Source of the DNA: JBEVJK01 sp040510195
GTDB taxonomy: Bacteria; Pseudomonadota; Alphaproteobacteria; Rhizobiales; Rhizobiaceae
Direction: 5' to 3'
Assembly (NCBI GenBank): GCA_040510195.1
Contig: JBEVJK010000076.1
Coordinates: forward strand, 38,364-102,363
Length of the DNA: 64,000 bases
Position 1 is the stretch's first letter, and each line of letters opens with the position of its first letter. Of this stretch, positions 24,472-32,703 are shown in pieces. Made by a program: the position numbers and the translations under genes. The notes below the pieces were generated by a model that saw nothing but the letters and a program-made list of their open reading frames with translations, was not told the origin of the DNA and made no database searches.

Positions 24472-24780
24472 TCATGAGGCGGGTTGTGCGGGCGAGCGCG
24501 CCTGCTTGCCATGGTCCTGGCGGTTGGTCGGCCCCGCGGCGCGGATGCGCTCGCGCAGCCTGAGCGGAACGACGGCGCCGTCGGCGACATCCACGTCGAT
24601 CAGCTCGACGTCGAGAACCTCGTTGGCGAGGAAGGCTGCCTTGCCGATCGCCGCCAGCCGCTCTTCCGCCTCCTTGTCTTGCGCCAGCTCGGCCGAAGAT
24701 ATCGTTTCGGCCCAGGTCCGATCCGTGGAAAACCAGACGGCCTCCCCGTCGGACAGGCGATTTGCGGTGAGCACCTTCAT
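24472..24780 (-). CDS. DUF2849 protein of the sulfur assimilation operon
   Basis: 102-residue cytoplasmic protein. MKVLTANRLSDGEAVWF and the FLANEVLDVELIDVDV segment are typical of DUF2849, a small family found between cysG and cysI in rhizobia, with no proven activity. Its ATG overlaps the cysG stop (ATGA, 24777-24780), and it ends 37 bases before cysI. A structural or electron-transfer accessory role for CysI is inferred from context only. Confidence 0.9.
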   Translation of the reverse strand: MKVLTANRLSDGEAVWFSTDRTWAETISSAELAQDKEAEERLAAIGKAAFLANEVLDVELIDVDVADGAVVPLRLRERIRAAGPTNRQDHGKQARSPAQPAS

Positions 24781-26213
24781 GCCTCCACCGCCTGTGCCGC
24801 GTTCTCGGTCGCGGCGGCGAGAGGCGTCGACCGCGTGAAATCGGCGCCCGCCACCGCGTCGCCGATCAGCGTCATCACGGGACCGGAAAGCTCGCTGCGC
24901 CCGGCCAACGCGGGCAGGTCGGCGATCGTGCCGTGCAGCAACCGGCGTCCAGGCAGGCTGGCATTTTCGGCCACCGCCACTGCAGTATCCGGCGACAGCC
25001 CCGCCGCGATCAGCCGTCCCGCCACCTCGGCCGCCACCGAGCGGCCCATGTAGACGGCGACGGTCGCGCCGGCGATCGCCAGCCGCGCCCAGTCGGGCAG
25101 CACCTCGCCCTTGAGGTCGTGACCGGTCGTGAAGACCAGCGACGAGGTGACGCCGCGCAAGGTCAGGGGGAGCCGGAAATCGGCCGCCGCGGCAAAGGCT
25201 GCGGTCACGCCAGGCACCACCTCATACGCGATCTCGGCGTCGCGCAGCGCCTGCATCTCCTCGCCGGCGCGGCCGAACACCAGCGGATCGCCGGACTTCA
25301 GCCGAACCACCCGCTTGCCCTGGCGGGCGAGATCCACCAGCAGCGCGTTGATCTCCGTCTGGCTCTTGGAGTGGCAGCCCTTGCGCTTGCCGACCGGCAG
25401 CCGCTCGGCGTCGCGGCGGCCCATGGCGACCACCGCCTCGGGCACCAGCGCGTCATGCACGATCGCATCGGCCTGCATCAGGAGGCGCTGGGCGCGGAGC
25501 GTCAGCAGGTCCTCGACGCCGGGTCCGGCCCCGACCAGGGCCACATGGCCCGTCGCCGCCCGCTGCTCCACGAGAAGCGCCCGTGCCGCCAGCTGTGCCT
25601 CCTCGGCATGCCCGACCTCCAGCGCGCGCGCTGGCGCGCCCTCGAAGAAATCAGTCCAGAAGCGGCGCCGCGCCGCTCCCTTGGGCAGCGACGCCTCGAC
25701 GGCCGCACGTAAGCGCTCGGCCAGCACGGCGAGCGCCCCGAGCGACGGCGACAGCAGGCGATCGATCCTGGCGCGCAGCAACTGGGCGAGCACCGGCCCG
25801 GCGCCTTCGGTGCCGATCGCCACGCACACCGGCGCCCGGTTGACCAGCGCCGGCGTGTAGAAGTCGCAGAGCTCCGGCCGGTCGACGGCATTGACCGGGA
25901 TGCCCTGCCGGCGCGCGTCCTCGCTCACCCGGCGGTCGAGCTCGGCGTCGCCGCTGGCAGCGAAGACAAGCACGGCGCCGGCGATGAGCTCCGGCTGGTA
26001 GGGGAGGCCGACATGTGTCGCACCGGCATCGGCGAGGAAAGCCGCGAGCGCCGGCTCCGGCCGCTCCGCGATCACCCTGATCGACGCGCTGGACTGCCCG
26101 AGCAGGCGCGCCTTGGCGACCGCCTCGTCTCCATTGCCGACGACGGCCACCACGGCGCCTTCGACCCGGAGAAACACCGGGAAGGCGTTGAGCTTGGCGT
26201 CGGGCTGCGGCAC
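24777..26213 (-). CDS. cysG: Siroheme synthase (uroporphyrin methyltransferase/dehydrogenase/ferrochelatase)
   Basis: 478-residue fusion enzyme making siroheme for the sulfite reductase. N-terminal ~1-150: Rossmann-type precorrin-2 dehydrogenase (VVAVVGNGDEAVAKARLL) and ferrochelatase. C-terminal ~215-465: uroporphyrinogen III methyltransferase (LVGAGPGVEDLLTLRAQRLL, VGKRKGCHSKSQ, VRLKSGDPLVFGRAGEE, YEVVPGVTAAFAAAA). The start is a GTG at 26213 preceded by CGGAGA; the frame extends to 26324 without family similarity. First gene of the cys operon. The 224-base divergent gap to the next gene should hold its promoter, but I recognise no regulator site. Confidence 0.94.
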   Translation of the reverse strand: MPQPDAKLNAFPVFLRVEGAVVAVVGNGDEAVAKARLLGQSSASIRVIAERPEPALAAFLADAGATHVGLPYQPELIAGAVLVFAASGDAELDRRVSEDARRQGIPVNAVDRPELCDFYTPALVNRAPVCVAIGTEGAGPVLAQLLRARIDRLLSPSLGALAVLAERLRAAVEASLPKGAARRRFWTDFFEGAPARALEVGHAEEAQLAARALLVEQRAATGHVALVGAGPGVEDLLTLRAQRLLMQADAIVHDALVPEAVVAMGRRDAERLPVGKRKGCHSKSQTEINALLVDLARQGKRVVRLKSGDPLVFGRAGEEMQALRDAEIAYEVVPGVTAAFAAAADFRLPLTLRGVTSSLVFTTGHDLKGEVLPDWARLAIAGATVAVYMGRSVAAEVAGRLIAAGLSPDTAVAVAENASLPGRRLLHGTIADLPALAGRSELSGPVMTLIGDAVAGADFTRSTPLAAATENAAQAVEA

Positions 26214-26437
26214 GGGCGGTCTCCGAGGGAATTCCAGCCTTTCTAGCCGCGCCGCCGGGGAAGCAGAAGGAATGCGCTCGCGCCCGCCCCACGGGCGAGC
26301 AATCGCTTTTCTGGAAAGCGGCAATCTGCAGGAAAAAAATTCTCAACAAGGCCAGATGAGGGAATGTCGAAGGCAGGAACTTGCGCCGCGACAGAGGCGT
26401 TAAAAGCCGACGTCAGTGGAAACGAAGGAAGCATCGG

Positions 26438-26887
26438 ATGGCTGGGATCAAGCTCGATCATGGAACCTGGGTGGTCGTCGCCGACGGCGAGAAGGCGTTG
26501 TTCCTGCGCAACGAGGGCGACAACCAGTATCCGAACCTCAGCGTTTTCCGCGAGATGCAAGAGGAGAATCCGCCGACCCGCGAACAGGGCAGCGACCGCC
26601 CCGGCCGCTTCAGTGACGGACCGTCGCCGCATCGCAGCGCCGTAGCCGATACGGATTGGCATCGCTTGGCCAAGGAGCGGTTCGCCGACGAGGTCGCGGA
26701 TCGTCTCTACAGGCTCGCCCATGACGGCGCCTTCGAACGGCTCGTCCTGGTCGCCCCGCCGGTGGTGCTGGGCGAGATCCGCAAGAAGCTGCACAAAGAG
26801 GTGACCGACCGGCTGCTCGGCGAGGTTCCGAAGACGTTGACCAACCACCCCGTGCCCGAGATCGAGAAGATTATCCAGGCGGCCTGA
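26438..26887 (+). CDS. Host attachment family protein
   Basis: 149-residue protein of the host-attachment (AtsE-like) family. Features: TWVVVADGEKALFLRNEGD at the start, an acidic middle linker, DWHRLAKERFADEVADRLYR, and FERLVLVAPPVVLGEIRKKL with the ending PEIEKIIQAA. Family members resemble archaeal peptide-release-factor-like folds; the attachment role comes from Agrobacterium genetics and is not proven here. The start at 26438 has an AAGGAAG site. Alone on its strand and followed by the promoter of the gst operon. Confidence 0.88.
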   Translation: MAGIKLDHGTWVVVADGEKALFLRNEGDNQYPNLSVFREMQEENPPTREQGSDRPGRFSDGPSPHRSAVADTDWHRLAKERFADEVADRLYRLAHDGAFERLVLVAPPVVLGEIRKKLHKEVTDRLLGEVPKTLTNHPVPEIEKIIQAA

Positions 26888-26911
26888 GACGGAAAGCCGA
26901 ACCCTTGGATG

Positions 26912-26971
26912 GTGAAGCAAAAACTTCACTATTGACGGGGCAATTCGCCATAGTTAAGTATCCGCTTGACT
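26912..26971 (+). promoter_or_regulatory. Promoter and operator of the gst-arsR operon
   Basis: A sigma-70-like promoter reads TTGACG (26932-26937), 17 bases, TAAGTA (26955-26960). Overlapping the -10 is an imperfect inverted repeat AGTTAAG (26952-26958), six bases, CTTGACT (26965-26971) with one mismatch, the likely ArsR operator. A second repeat GTGAAG-N6-CTTCAC (26912-26929) lies directly upstream of the -35. The first gene starts at 26989. Assignment to the ArsR encoded downstream is inferred. Confidence 0.65.
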
Positions 26972-26988
26972 GTCCGAGGAGGCCTGGA

Positions 26989-27648
26989 ATGGCGCTGAAG
27001 CTTTACTACCACCCGCTGGCGTCCTTCTGCTGGAAGCCGTTGATCGCACTTTACGAGAATGCAGTTCGCTTCGAGCCCATCCTGGTGGATTTGGGGGATG
27101 AGACGTCGCGCGCGGCCTTCCTCGCGGTGTGGCCGATCGGCAAGTTCCCCGTCCTGCGCGACGAGGCGGCCGACCGTACCGTCCCGGAGTCGACGATCAT
27201 CGTAGAATACCTGGCCCACCGCCATCCCGGGCCGGTTCCGCTGCTTCCCGACGACCCCGACGAAGCGTTGCAGGTTCGTCTCGCAGACCGCTTCCTAGAT
27301 CGTTACGTACACGAACCGATGCAGAAGATAGTCGGGGATCGCCTTCGGCCGGTCGGCAAACGGGACCCGTTTGGCGTCGAGCACGCGCGGGCCGAGATCG
27401 AAACCGCCTATGGCGTGCTCGAGGGATGGCTGGCGGATCGTGCATGGGCGGGCGGTGCGGCCTTCAGCCTCGCCGACTGTGCCGCCGCGCCGGCTCTGTT
27501 TTATGCCGACAAGGTGAGCCCTCTCGGCGGCCACGGCCGCCTGGCCGCCTATCTCGATCGTCTCAAGGAACGTCCTTCCTTCGCGCGCGTGCTGGCCGAG
27601 GCGGAGCCCTATTTTCACATGGTTCCCCAGGAGCCCGCCGAAGGCTGA
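26989..27648 (+). CDS. Glutathione S-transferase family protein
   Basis: 219-residue two-domain GST: thioredoxin-like N-domain (LKLYYHPLASFCWKPLIALY, then PIGKFPVLRD with the cis-Pro, and PESTIIVEYL binding glutathione) and an all-helical C-domain. Ser/Cys at positions ~12-14 is the likely glutathione-activating residue. Start 26989 follows AGGAGG. First gene of an operon with an ArsR regulator (4 bases downstream) and an AHSA1-type protein; such trios are common in rhizobia and thought to handle xenobiotics, with substrate unknown. Confidence 0.93.
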   Translation: MALKLYYHPLASFCWKPLIALYENAVRFEPILVDLGDETSRAAFLAVWPIGKFPVLRDEAADRTVPESTIIVEYLAHRHPGPVPLLPDDPDEALQVRLADRFLDRYVHEPMQKIVGDRLRPVGKRDPFGVEHARAEIETAYGVLEGWLADRAWAGGAAFSLADCAAAPALFYADKVSPLGGHGRLAAYLDRLKERPSFARVLAEAEPYFHMVPQEPAEG

Positions 27649-27651
27649 GCC

Positions 27652-27993
27652 ATGTTCCACGACGCCGCCCAGCTCGACCGCATGTTCCAGGCACTGGCCG
27701 ATCCGGCGCGACGCGGCATGGTTGAACGCCTGTCGCGCGGCCCGGCCTCGGTCAGCGAGCTCGCCAACCCGCTGTCGATGTCCTTGTCGGCTGTCATGCA
27801 GCATTTGCAGGTGCTCGAGGCGAGCGGGCTGGTTCGCTCGCAAAAGGTCGGACGCACCCGCACGTGCCATATCGAGCCTCACGCGCTGGGTCAGGCGGAG
27901 CGCTGGATCACCGATCGCCGCCTTTCCTGGGAGCGCCGCCTGGACAGGCTCGGAGCCTTCCTGGCCGAGCAGCAAGCAGACGATGGGGCCTGA
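27652..27993 (+). CDS. ArsR-family transcriptional regulator
   Basis: 113-residue winged-helix regulator of the same subgroup as the one at 12330-12665: ALADPARRGMVERLSRGPAS, then SLSAVMQHLQVLEASGLVRS (recognition helix) and the C-terminal WERRLDRLGAFL helix. It lacks a metal-binding Cys motif. Begins 4 bases after gst and is followed by an AHSA1-type gene. Predicted to repress its own operon at the inverted repeat overlapping the promoter near 26952-26971. Confidence 0.93.
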   Translation: MFHDAAQLDRMFQALADPARRGMVERLSRGPASVSELANPLSMSLSAVMQHLQVLEASGLVRSQKVGRTRTCHIEPHALGQAERWITDRRLSWERRLDRLGAFLAEQQADDGA

Positions 27994-28095
27994 CCTCGCC
28001 CTCATTTATCATCACGGGTCCGGAACGGACTGCCAGTCTCAAGGAGTTTTGAGCGCTAGCCCACGAGCGGGCGAAACTTGTCGAGGAGACGCGAG

Positions 28096-28545
28096 ATGAC
28101 AGAGCCCAGCGTTTCGCACGCCACCTTCGTGCTCGAGCGGCACTATCCTGCGCCGCCTGAAAAGGTCTTTCATGCGCTCAGCGACAAGGCGGCAAAGCAG
28201 CGCTGGTTCGTCGGTCCGGACGAATGGGAGCAGGCGAAATTCGAGATGGACTTCCGCGTGGGCGGGCGCGAGGTGAACGCCGGCGGGCCGGCAGGCGGCC
28301 CGGTCCACCGGTTCGATGCGATCTACCGCGACATCGTGCCGGGGCAGCGCATCATCTACGCCTATGACATGCATCTCGACGACACACGGATTTCGGTGTC
28401 GCTGGCCACCATCGAGCTGCGCCCGGAGGGCACGGGCACGCGTCTGGTGTTCACCGAGCAAGGTGCCTTTCTCGACGGCTACGACGACGCGGGTCAGCGC
28501 GAGGCGGGACGGCCGAGTTGCTGGACGCGCTCGGCCGCTCGCTGA
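28096..28545 (+). CDS. SRPBCC (AHSA1-like) protein with frameshifted C-terminus
   Basis: 149 codons as read. START-like fold: ERHYPAPPEKVFHALSDK, then QRWFVGPDEWE, FDAIYRDIVPGQRIIYAYDM and FTEQGAFLDGYDD, the usual core. After GYDDAGQREAG the reading frame gives a non-family ending. The +1 frame gives GTAELLDALGRSLIV and a stop at 28551-28553, the expected C-terminal helix. One missing G in the run near 28506-28508 explains it. The last helix is thus lost or altered, by a real mutation or a sequencing error. Co-transcribed with arsR (102-base gap) and the second gst (AGGAGG site). Confidence 0.82.
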   Translation: MTEPSVSHATFVLERHYPAPPEKVFHALSDKAAKQRWFVGPDEWEQAKFEMDFRVGGREVNAGGPAGGPVHRFDAIYRDIVPGQRIIYAYDMHLDDTRISVSLATIELRPEGTGTRLVFTEQGAFLDGYDDAGQREAGRPSCWTRSAAR

Positions 28546-28570
28546 TCGTCTGAACAGGAGGAACCTCGAC

Positions 28571-29200
28571 ATGACACGCAAAATCGACGGCATGCGCCTC
28601 TACCAGGGCGACGGCCCGAACTCTTACAGGGTGCGCATTTTCCTGGTCGAGAAAGGTTTGGAGGTGCCGCTGGAATTGGTCGACTTCGCCAAGAACGAGC
28701 ACCGTGCGCCGGACTTCCTGAAGCTCAACTCGCTCGGCCAGATCCCGGTCCTTCGCTTCGAAGACGGCACCGTGCTGACGGAGAGCGTCGCCGTCTGCCG
28801 CTACTTCGAAGCGCTTCATCCGGAACGCCCGCTGTTCGGCGTCGAGCCGCTGGAGATCGGCCGGATCGACATGTGGAGCCGCCGCGTCGAGCTGGAGATA
28901 TTCGCCACCATCGGCAATGTGGCGCTGCATTCGGACCCCTTCTTCAAGGACCGGCTGACCCAGTTTCCGGCCTTTGCCGAGACAGAGCGCAAGGCCGTGC
29001 CGGACAAATGGCGCTGGCTCGACCGCGAGATGGCTGACGGCCGGCCGTTCCTCGCCGGCGAGCGCTTCTCCATGGCCGACATCAACGGCATGGTCGCCTC
29101 CTGGCTGGGCGAGGTGTTCGGCATGCCGATCCCCGAGGGGCTCCCCCACGTCGGCCCCTGGAACGACCGGGTCCGGTCGCGGCCGAGCTGGAACGCCTGA
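28571..29200 (+). CDS. Glutathione S-transferase family protein
   Basis: 209-residue GST with thioredoxin-like N-domain (MRLYQGDGPNSYRVRIFLVE, NSLGQIPVLRFEDGTVLTES, with the cis-Pro and the Glu-Ser that binds glutathione) and a helical C-domain ending RVRSRPSW. Only modest similarity to the first GST of the operon, so not a recent duplicate. Start ATG at 28571 follows GAGGAAC. It overlaps no neighbour; the expected end of the frameshift-repaired AHSA1 gene lies 17 bases upstream. Confidence 0.93.
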   Translation: MTRKIDGMRLYQGDGPNSYRVRIFLVEKGLEVPLELVDFAKNEHRAPDFLKLNSLGQIPVLRFEDGTVLTESVAVCRYFEALHPERPLFGVEPLEIGRIDMWSRRVELEIFATIGNVALHSDPFFKDRLTQFPAFAETERKAVPDKWRWLDREMADGRPFLAGERFSMADINGMVASWLGEVFGMPIPEGLPHVGPWNDRVRSRPSWNA

Positions 29201-29264
29201 TCGGCGCCGGCCGCCTTGCCGTCGGCCGCTGCCTTGCCTATGTCGCGGGCTGAGGGAGACGGCC

Positions 29265-29999
29265 ATGATCCTCGATGCCGCCCGTGCAGCATTCGCCCGC
29301 CTGTTCACGCCGGAGTTCCACGGCGTGTTCTGGAAGAGCCTCGGCATCACTTTGCTGGCGCTGGCGGCGCTGTGGCTGCTCCTGGAGCGTCTCTTCGCGA
29401 CCTTGGCGCTGCCCTGGCTCGACGCCCTGCTGCCCGGGCTGCCAGCCTGGGCAGGCTGGCTCGGCGTCGTGGCGGCCATCGTGGCGGGCCTCGGCCTCGC
29501 CCTTGCCCTCGCTTTCCTGGTCGCGCCGGTCACCGCCATGGTGGCCGGCCTGTTCCTCGACGACGTGGCGGCGGTGGTCGAACGCGAGGACTTCCCGGGC
29601 GACCCGCCCGGCCGCCCGGTTCCCCTGCTCCGGGGACTGTGGCTCTCGCTCCGGTTCTTCGGCGTGGTCCTGCTCGGCAATCTCCTCGCGCTGTTCCTGC
29701 TGCTCGTGCCGGGGGTCAACATCGCGGCCTTCTTCCTCGTCAACGCCTATCTGCTGAGCCGCGAGTTCTTCGAGTTCGCGGCCATGCGCTTCCGCAGCGA
29801 GGCCGAGGCCAGGGCGCTTAGGCGTAAGCATGCCCTGACGGTCTTCCTTGCCGGCCTCGTCATCGCCGTGTTCCTGGCGGTGCCGCTGCTCAACCTGCTG
29901 ACCCCGCTTTTCGCGGCCGCGATGATGGTGCATCTCTACAAGCGCCTCGCCGCCGCCGAGCGGCTGGAGCCGGTTTCCAACCCCGACCGGCTGGGCTAG
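29265..29999 (+). CDS. CysZ-like EI24-domain membrane protein
   Basis: 244-residue inner-membrane protein with about four to six hydrophobic segments (residues ~25-45, ~65-95, ~135-165, ~190-220). FTPEFHGVFWKSLGITL at the start and the SLRFFGVVLLGNLLAL, PGVNIAAFFLVNAYLLSREFFE stretches match the EI24/CysZ family, whose E. coli member imports sulfate. Length and topology fit. It is the fifth gene of the gst operon; function there is not established, and no sulfate gene lies beside it. Confidence 0.85.
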   Translation: MILDAARAAFARLFTPEFHGVFWKSLGITLLALAALWLLLERLFATLALPWLDALLPGLPAWAGWLGVVAAIVAGLGLALALAFLVAPVTAMVAGLFLDDVAAVVEREDFPGDPPGRPVPLLRGLWLSLRFFGVVLLGNLLALFLLLVPGVNIAAFFLVNAYLLSREFFEFAAMRFRSEAEARALRRKHALTVFLAGLVIAVFLAVPLLNLLTPLFAAAMMVHLYKRLAAAERLEPVSNPDRLG

Positions 30000-30008
30000 G
30001 AGAGCGCC

Positions 30009-30458
30009 ATGGCCACCGATCTCGTCCTGGCGATATTCCATCACCTGCTGATGTTTACCCTCGCCGCCGCGCTGGCGGCAGAAGCGGTGCTGGTCAGGCC
30101 CGGCCTTGCCGGCGGTGCGGTGATGCGGCTTGGCCGCATCGACCGCGTCTACGGCCTGGTCGCGGGGCTGATCCTGGTCGTCGGCTTCAGTCGCGTCTTC
30201 TTCGGCCTCAAGGGCTGGGAGTTCTACATCTACAACTGGGCCTTCTGGGTGAAGATCGGTGCCTTCGTCACCGTCGGGCTGCTGTCGATCATGCCCACGG
30301 CGCGCATCGCGCTCTGGCAAAGGGCGCTCCGCGACGATCCTGCCTACGCCGTGCCGGGCACGGAGATCGCGCATGCGCAGCGCTTCCTGCGGGCGCAGGG
30401 GGCCGTCTTCCTGCTCATCCCGATCTTCGCCGTCATGGCGCGCGGCATCGGGATTTGA
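30009..30458 (+). CDS. DUF2214 membrane protein
   Basis: 149-residue integral membrane protein with four hydrophobic helices (~5-30, ~45-62, ~77-93, ~128-145). Family pieces: LAAALAAEAVLVRPGL, GRIDRVYGLVAGLILVVGFSR and WEFYIYNWAFWVKIGAF. No function is known for DUF2214. The gene starts 9 bases after the CysZ-like gene, closing the operon, and converges on nth with 3 bases between ends. Confidence 0.88.
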   Translation: MATDLVLAIFHHLLMFTLAAALAAEAVLVRPGLAGGAVMRLGRIDRVYGLVAGLILVVGFSRVFFGLKGWEFYIYNWAFWVKIGAFVTVGLLSIMPTARIALWQRALRDDPAYAVPGTEIAHAQRFLRAQGAVFLLIPIFAVMARGIGI

Positions 30459-30461
30459 GCC

Positions 30462-31187
30462 TCAGTCAAGCTCCACGATCGGTGCCGGCACGCTGTTGGT
30501 CTTCACCGCGGCCTTGCACAGATCGGCGATGACGCAGCGCCAGCACTCGGGCTTGCGCGCCTTGCAGACGTAGCGGCCATGCAGGATGAGCCAGTGGTGC
30601 GCATGCCTGAGATAGCGCGCCGGGATTACCTTGAGGAAGCCCTGTTCCACCTCGTCCGGCGTCTTGCCGGGTGCCAGTCCGAGGCGGTTGCCGAGCCGGA
30701 AGATGTGGGTGTCGACTGCCAGCGTCGGTTGGCCGAAGGCGGTGTTGAGGACCACATTGGCCGTCTTGCGGCCGACGCCGGGCAGCTGGATCAGCGCTTC
30801 GCGGCTGTCCGGGACCTGCCCGCCATGCTCGTTGACCAGCGCTTCGGACAGCGCCACGACGTTCTTGGCCTTCGACCGCCACAGGCCGATCGTGCGGATG
30901 TATTCGCCGACCCGTTCGACGCCGAGCGCCGCCATCCTGGCGGGCGTGTCCGCAGCGTCGAACAGCGCCTTCGTCGCGCGGTTGACGCCGGCGTCCGTCG
31001 CCTGGGCCGAAAGCACCACGGCGACCAGCAAGGTGAATGGGTTGCGATAGTCGAGCTCGCCCTTGGGCTCGGGCCGCTGCGCGGCGAAGCGACGGAAGAT
31101 TTCCTCGACCTCCGCCGCGCTGTAGCGGCTGCGTGGCCGCCGCGCCGGACGCTTGCCCGCGGCAATCTTGGCGATGGGCTTTCTCAT
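30462..31187 (-). CDS. nth: Endonuclease III
   Basis: 241-residue base-excision glycosylase/AP lyase acting on oxidised pyrimidines. Helix-hairpin-helix LPGVGRKTANVVLNTAFG contains the catalytic Lys, and AVDTHIFRLGNRLGL the catalytic Asp. The C-terminal 4Fe-4S loop is complete (C-x6-C-x2-C-x5-C in CKARKPECWRCVIADLC). Start at 31187 (MRKPIAKIAAG) is chosen for family length; an ATG at 31211 would overlap the divergent gene. With only 22 bases between divergent starts, a very short or leaderless transcript is likely. Confidence 0.95.
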   Translation of the reverse strand: MRKPIAKIAAGKRPARRPRSRYSAAEVEEIFRRFAAQRPEPKGELDYRNPFTLLVAVVLSAQATDAGVNRATKALFDAADTPARMAALGVERVGEYIRTIGLWRSKAKNVVALSEALVNEHGGQVPDSREALIQLPGVGRKTANVVLNTAFGQPTLAVDTHIFRLGNRLGLAPGKTPDEVEQGFLKVIPARYLRHAHHWLILHGRYVCKARKPECWRCVIADLCKAAVKTNSVPAPIVELD

Positions 31188-31209
31188 GGGATTTCTATAG
31201 TCTTTCGAC

Positions 31210-31704
31210 ATGAGCCAGAACAATGCCGTCAGCGCGGCGGACGAGCCCTTCTTCCGGGCGCTGCTCACGCCGCACCGTTCGCTGGGGCGCACGGGATTTG
31301 CCGTTCTCATGGGTGCGCTCCTCTTCGGCTGGATGGCGACCGGCGCCATCTTCCTGGCCCACGGCGCCTGGCCGGTGTTCGGCTTCTTCGGGCTCGACGT
31401 GCTGCTGGTCTACGTCGCCTTCAAGGTCAACTACCGCGCCGCCCGCGCCCGCGAGGAGGTGTCGGTCTCGCGCACCAGCCTCGACATCCGCAAGGTGGCG
31501 CCCTCCGGACGCGCCGAGGCGCACCATTTCAATCCCTTCTGGGCGCGCTTCGCCGTGGCCCGCCACGACGAGATCGGCATCACCGGCATGGCCGTGGAAG
31601 GCGAAGGCCGAAAGGTGGCGATCGGCGGCTTCCTCAACCCCGACGACCGCGAAAGCTTCGCCGTCGCCTTCGGCCGCGCCCTGGCCACCGCCAAGCGTGG
31701 GTAG
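31210..31704 (+). CDS. DUF2244 membrane protein
   Basis: 164-residue protein with two transmembrane helices (~28-50 and ~53-70) and a cytoplasmic C-domain. FRALLTPHRSLGRTGF, a Gly-rich membrane segment and NPFWARFAVARHDE are typical of DUF2244, a family of unknown function widespread in alphaproteobacteria. Divergent from nth; its start is the ATG at 31210, whose upstream bases are coding leader of nth. No partner gene can be identified. Confidence 0.88.
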   Translation: MSQNNAVSAADEPFFRALLTPHRSLGRTGFAVLMGALLFGWMATGAIFLAHGAWPVFGFFGLDVLLVYVAFKVNYRAARAREEVSVSRTSLDIRKVAPSGRAEAHHFNPFWARFAVARHDEIGITGMAVEGEGRKVAIGGFLNPDDRESFAVAFGRALATAKRG

Positions 31705-31791
31705 CCGCCGGTTGCGGGCACCGCGGGTTGCAGGAATCGGGTGGAGGCTAGCCCCTGGAACGACGATATTGGCGTTCAAGGAGAAACGACC

Positions 31792-32703
31792 ATGAACGCT
31801 GAAACCGCCATCCTTCAACGCGACGTGACGCCGTCCGGCGGCGACTACGAGACCGTCCGCCGGGTCATCGAGAAAATCAACCTCGACTATCGCGATCAGC
31901 CGTCGCTGGAGGACCTCGCCGCCGAGGTCGGCGAGACGCCGACCGCCCTGCAGAAGCTGTTCACGCGCTGGGCCGGCCTGTCGCCCAAGGCTTTCCTGCA
32001 GGCCGTCACCCTCGACCACGCCCGCCGGCTGCTCGACGAGGGCATGCCGCTCCTGGAGACCGCCTACGAGGTCGGCATGTCCGGCCCGGGCCGGCTGCAC
32101 GACCTGTTCGTCACCCACGAGGCAATGTCGCCCGGCGACTACAAGAGCCGCGGCACCGGCCTGACCATCCGCTACGGCTTCCATCTGTCGCCCTTCGGCG
32201 TGGCGCTGGTCATGATCACCGACCGCGGCCTTGCCGGCCTCGCCTTCAACGACGCCGGCAGCGAGCGCGCCGCCTTCGAGGACATGGCGCGTCGCTGGCC
32301 GAATGCCACCTTCGTCGAGGATCTCGCAGCGACGGCGGCCTATGCCGGCCGCATCTTCGACCCGGCCCGCTGGCGGTCCGAGGAGCCGCTGAGGGTGGTG
32401 ATGATCGGCTCGGACTTTCAGCTGCGCGTGTGGGACGCCCTGCTGAAGATCCCGATGGGCAAGGCCTGCAGCTACTCGGCCATCGCCCGCCGAATCGGCG
32501 CCCCGGCCGCCAGCCGTGCCGTCGGCGCCGCGATCGGCGCCAACCCGTTGTCCTTCGTGGTGCCTTGCCACCGGGCGCTAGGCAAGTCCGGGGCGCTGAC
32601 CGGCTACCACTGGGGGCTGACGCGCAAGCGCGCTATCCTGGGTTGGGAGGCCGGACAGCTGGCCGCAGGAAGGGCTGAAGCAGCCGCCGCCCGAACAGGT
32701 TGA
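31792..32703 (+). CDS. Ada-like AraC regulator fused to O6-alkylguanine-DNA methyltransferase
   Basis: 303 residues. N-terminal ~20-120: AraC-type helix-turn-helix (LEDLAAEVGETPTALQKLF). C-terminal ~215-290: DNA repair methyltransferase with catalytic FVVPCHRALGKSGALTGYH (PCHR) and the arginine-finger RIGAPAASRAVGAAI. The zinc-binding N-terminal domain that in E. coli Ada accepts methyl phosphotriester groups is absent, so it removes O6-alkyl lesions but lacks the usual methyl sensor. The start at 31792 follows AAGGAGAA. Its 3' end overlaps the convergent EamA gene by 71 bases. Confidence 0.93.
   Translation: MNAETAILQRDVTPSGGDYETVRRVIEKINLDYRDQPSLEDLAAEVGETPTALQKLFTRWAGLSPKAFLQAVTLDHARRLLDEGMPLLETAYEVGMSGPGRLHDLFVTHEAMSPGDYKSRGTGLTIRYGFHLSPFGVALVMITDRGLAGLAFNDAGSERAAFEDMARRWPNATFVEDLAATAAYAGRIFDPARWRSEEPLRVVMIGSDFQLRVWDALLKIPMGKACSYSAIARRIGAPAASRAVGAAIGANPLSFVVPCHRALGKSGALTGYHWGLTRKRAILGWEAGQLAAGRAEAAAARTG

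Noticed and set aside
30462..31349. Longer nth starting at 31349
   Set aside because: The added 54 residues are unrelated to endonuclease III and lie antisense to the DUF2244 gene.
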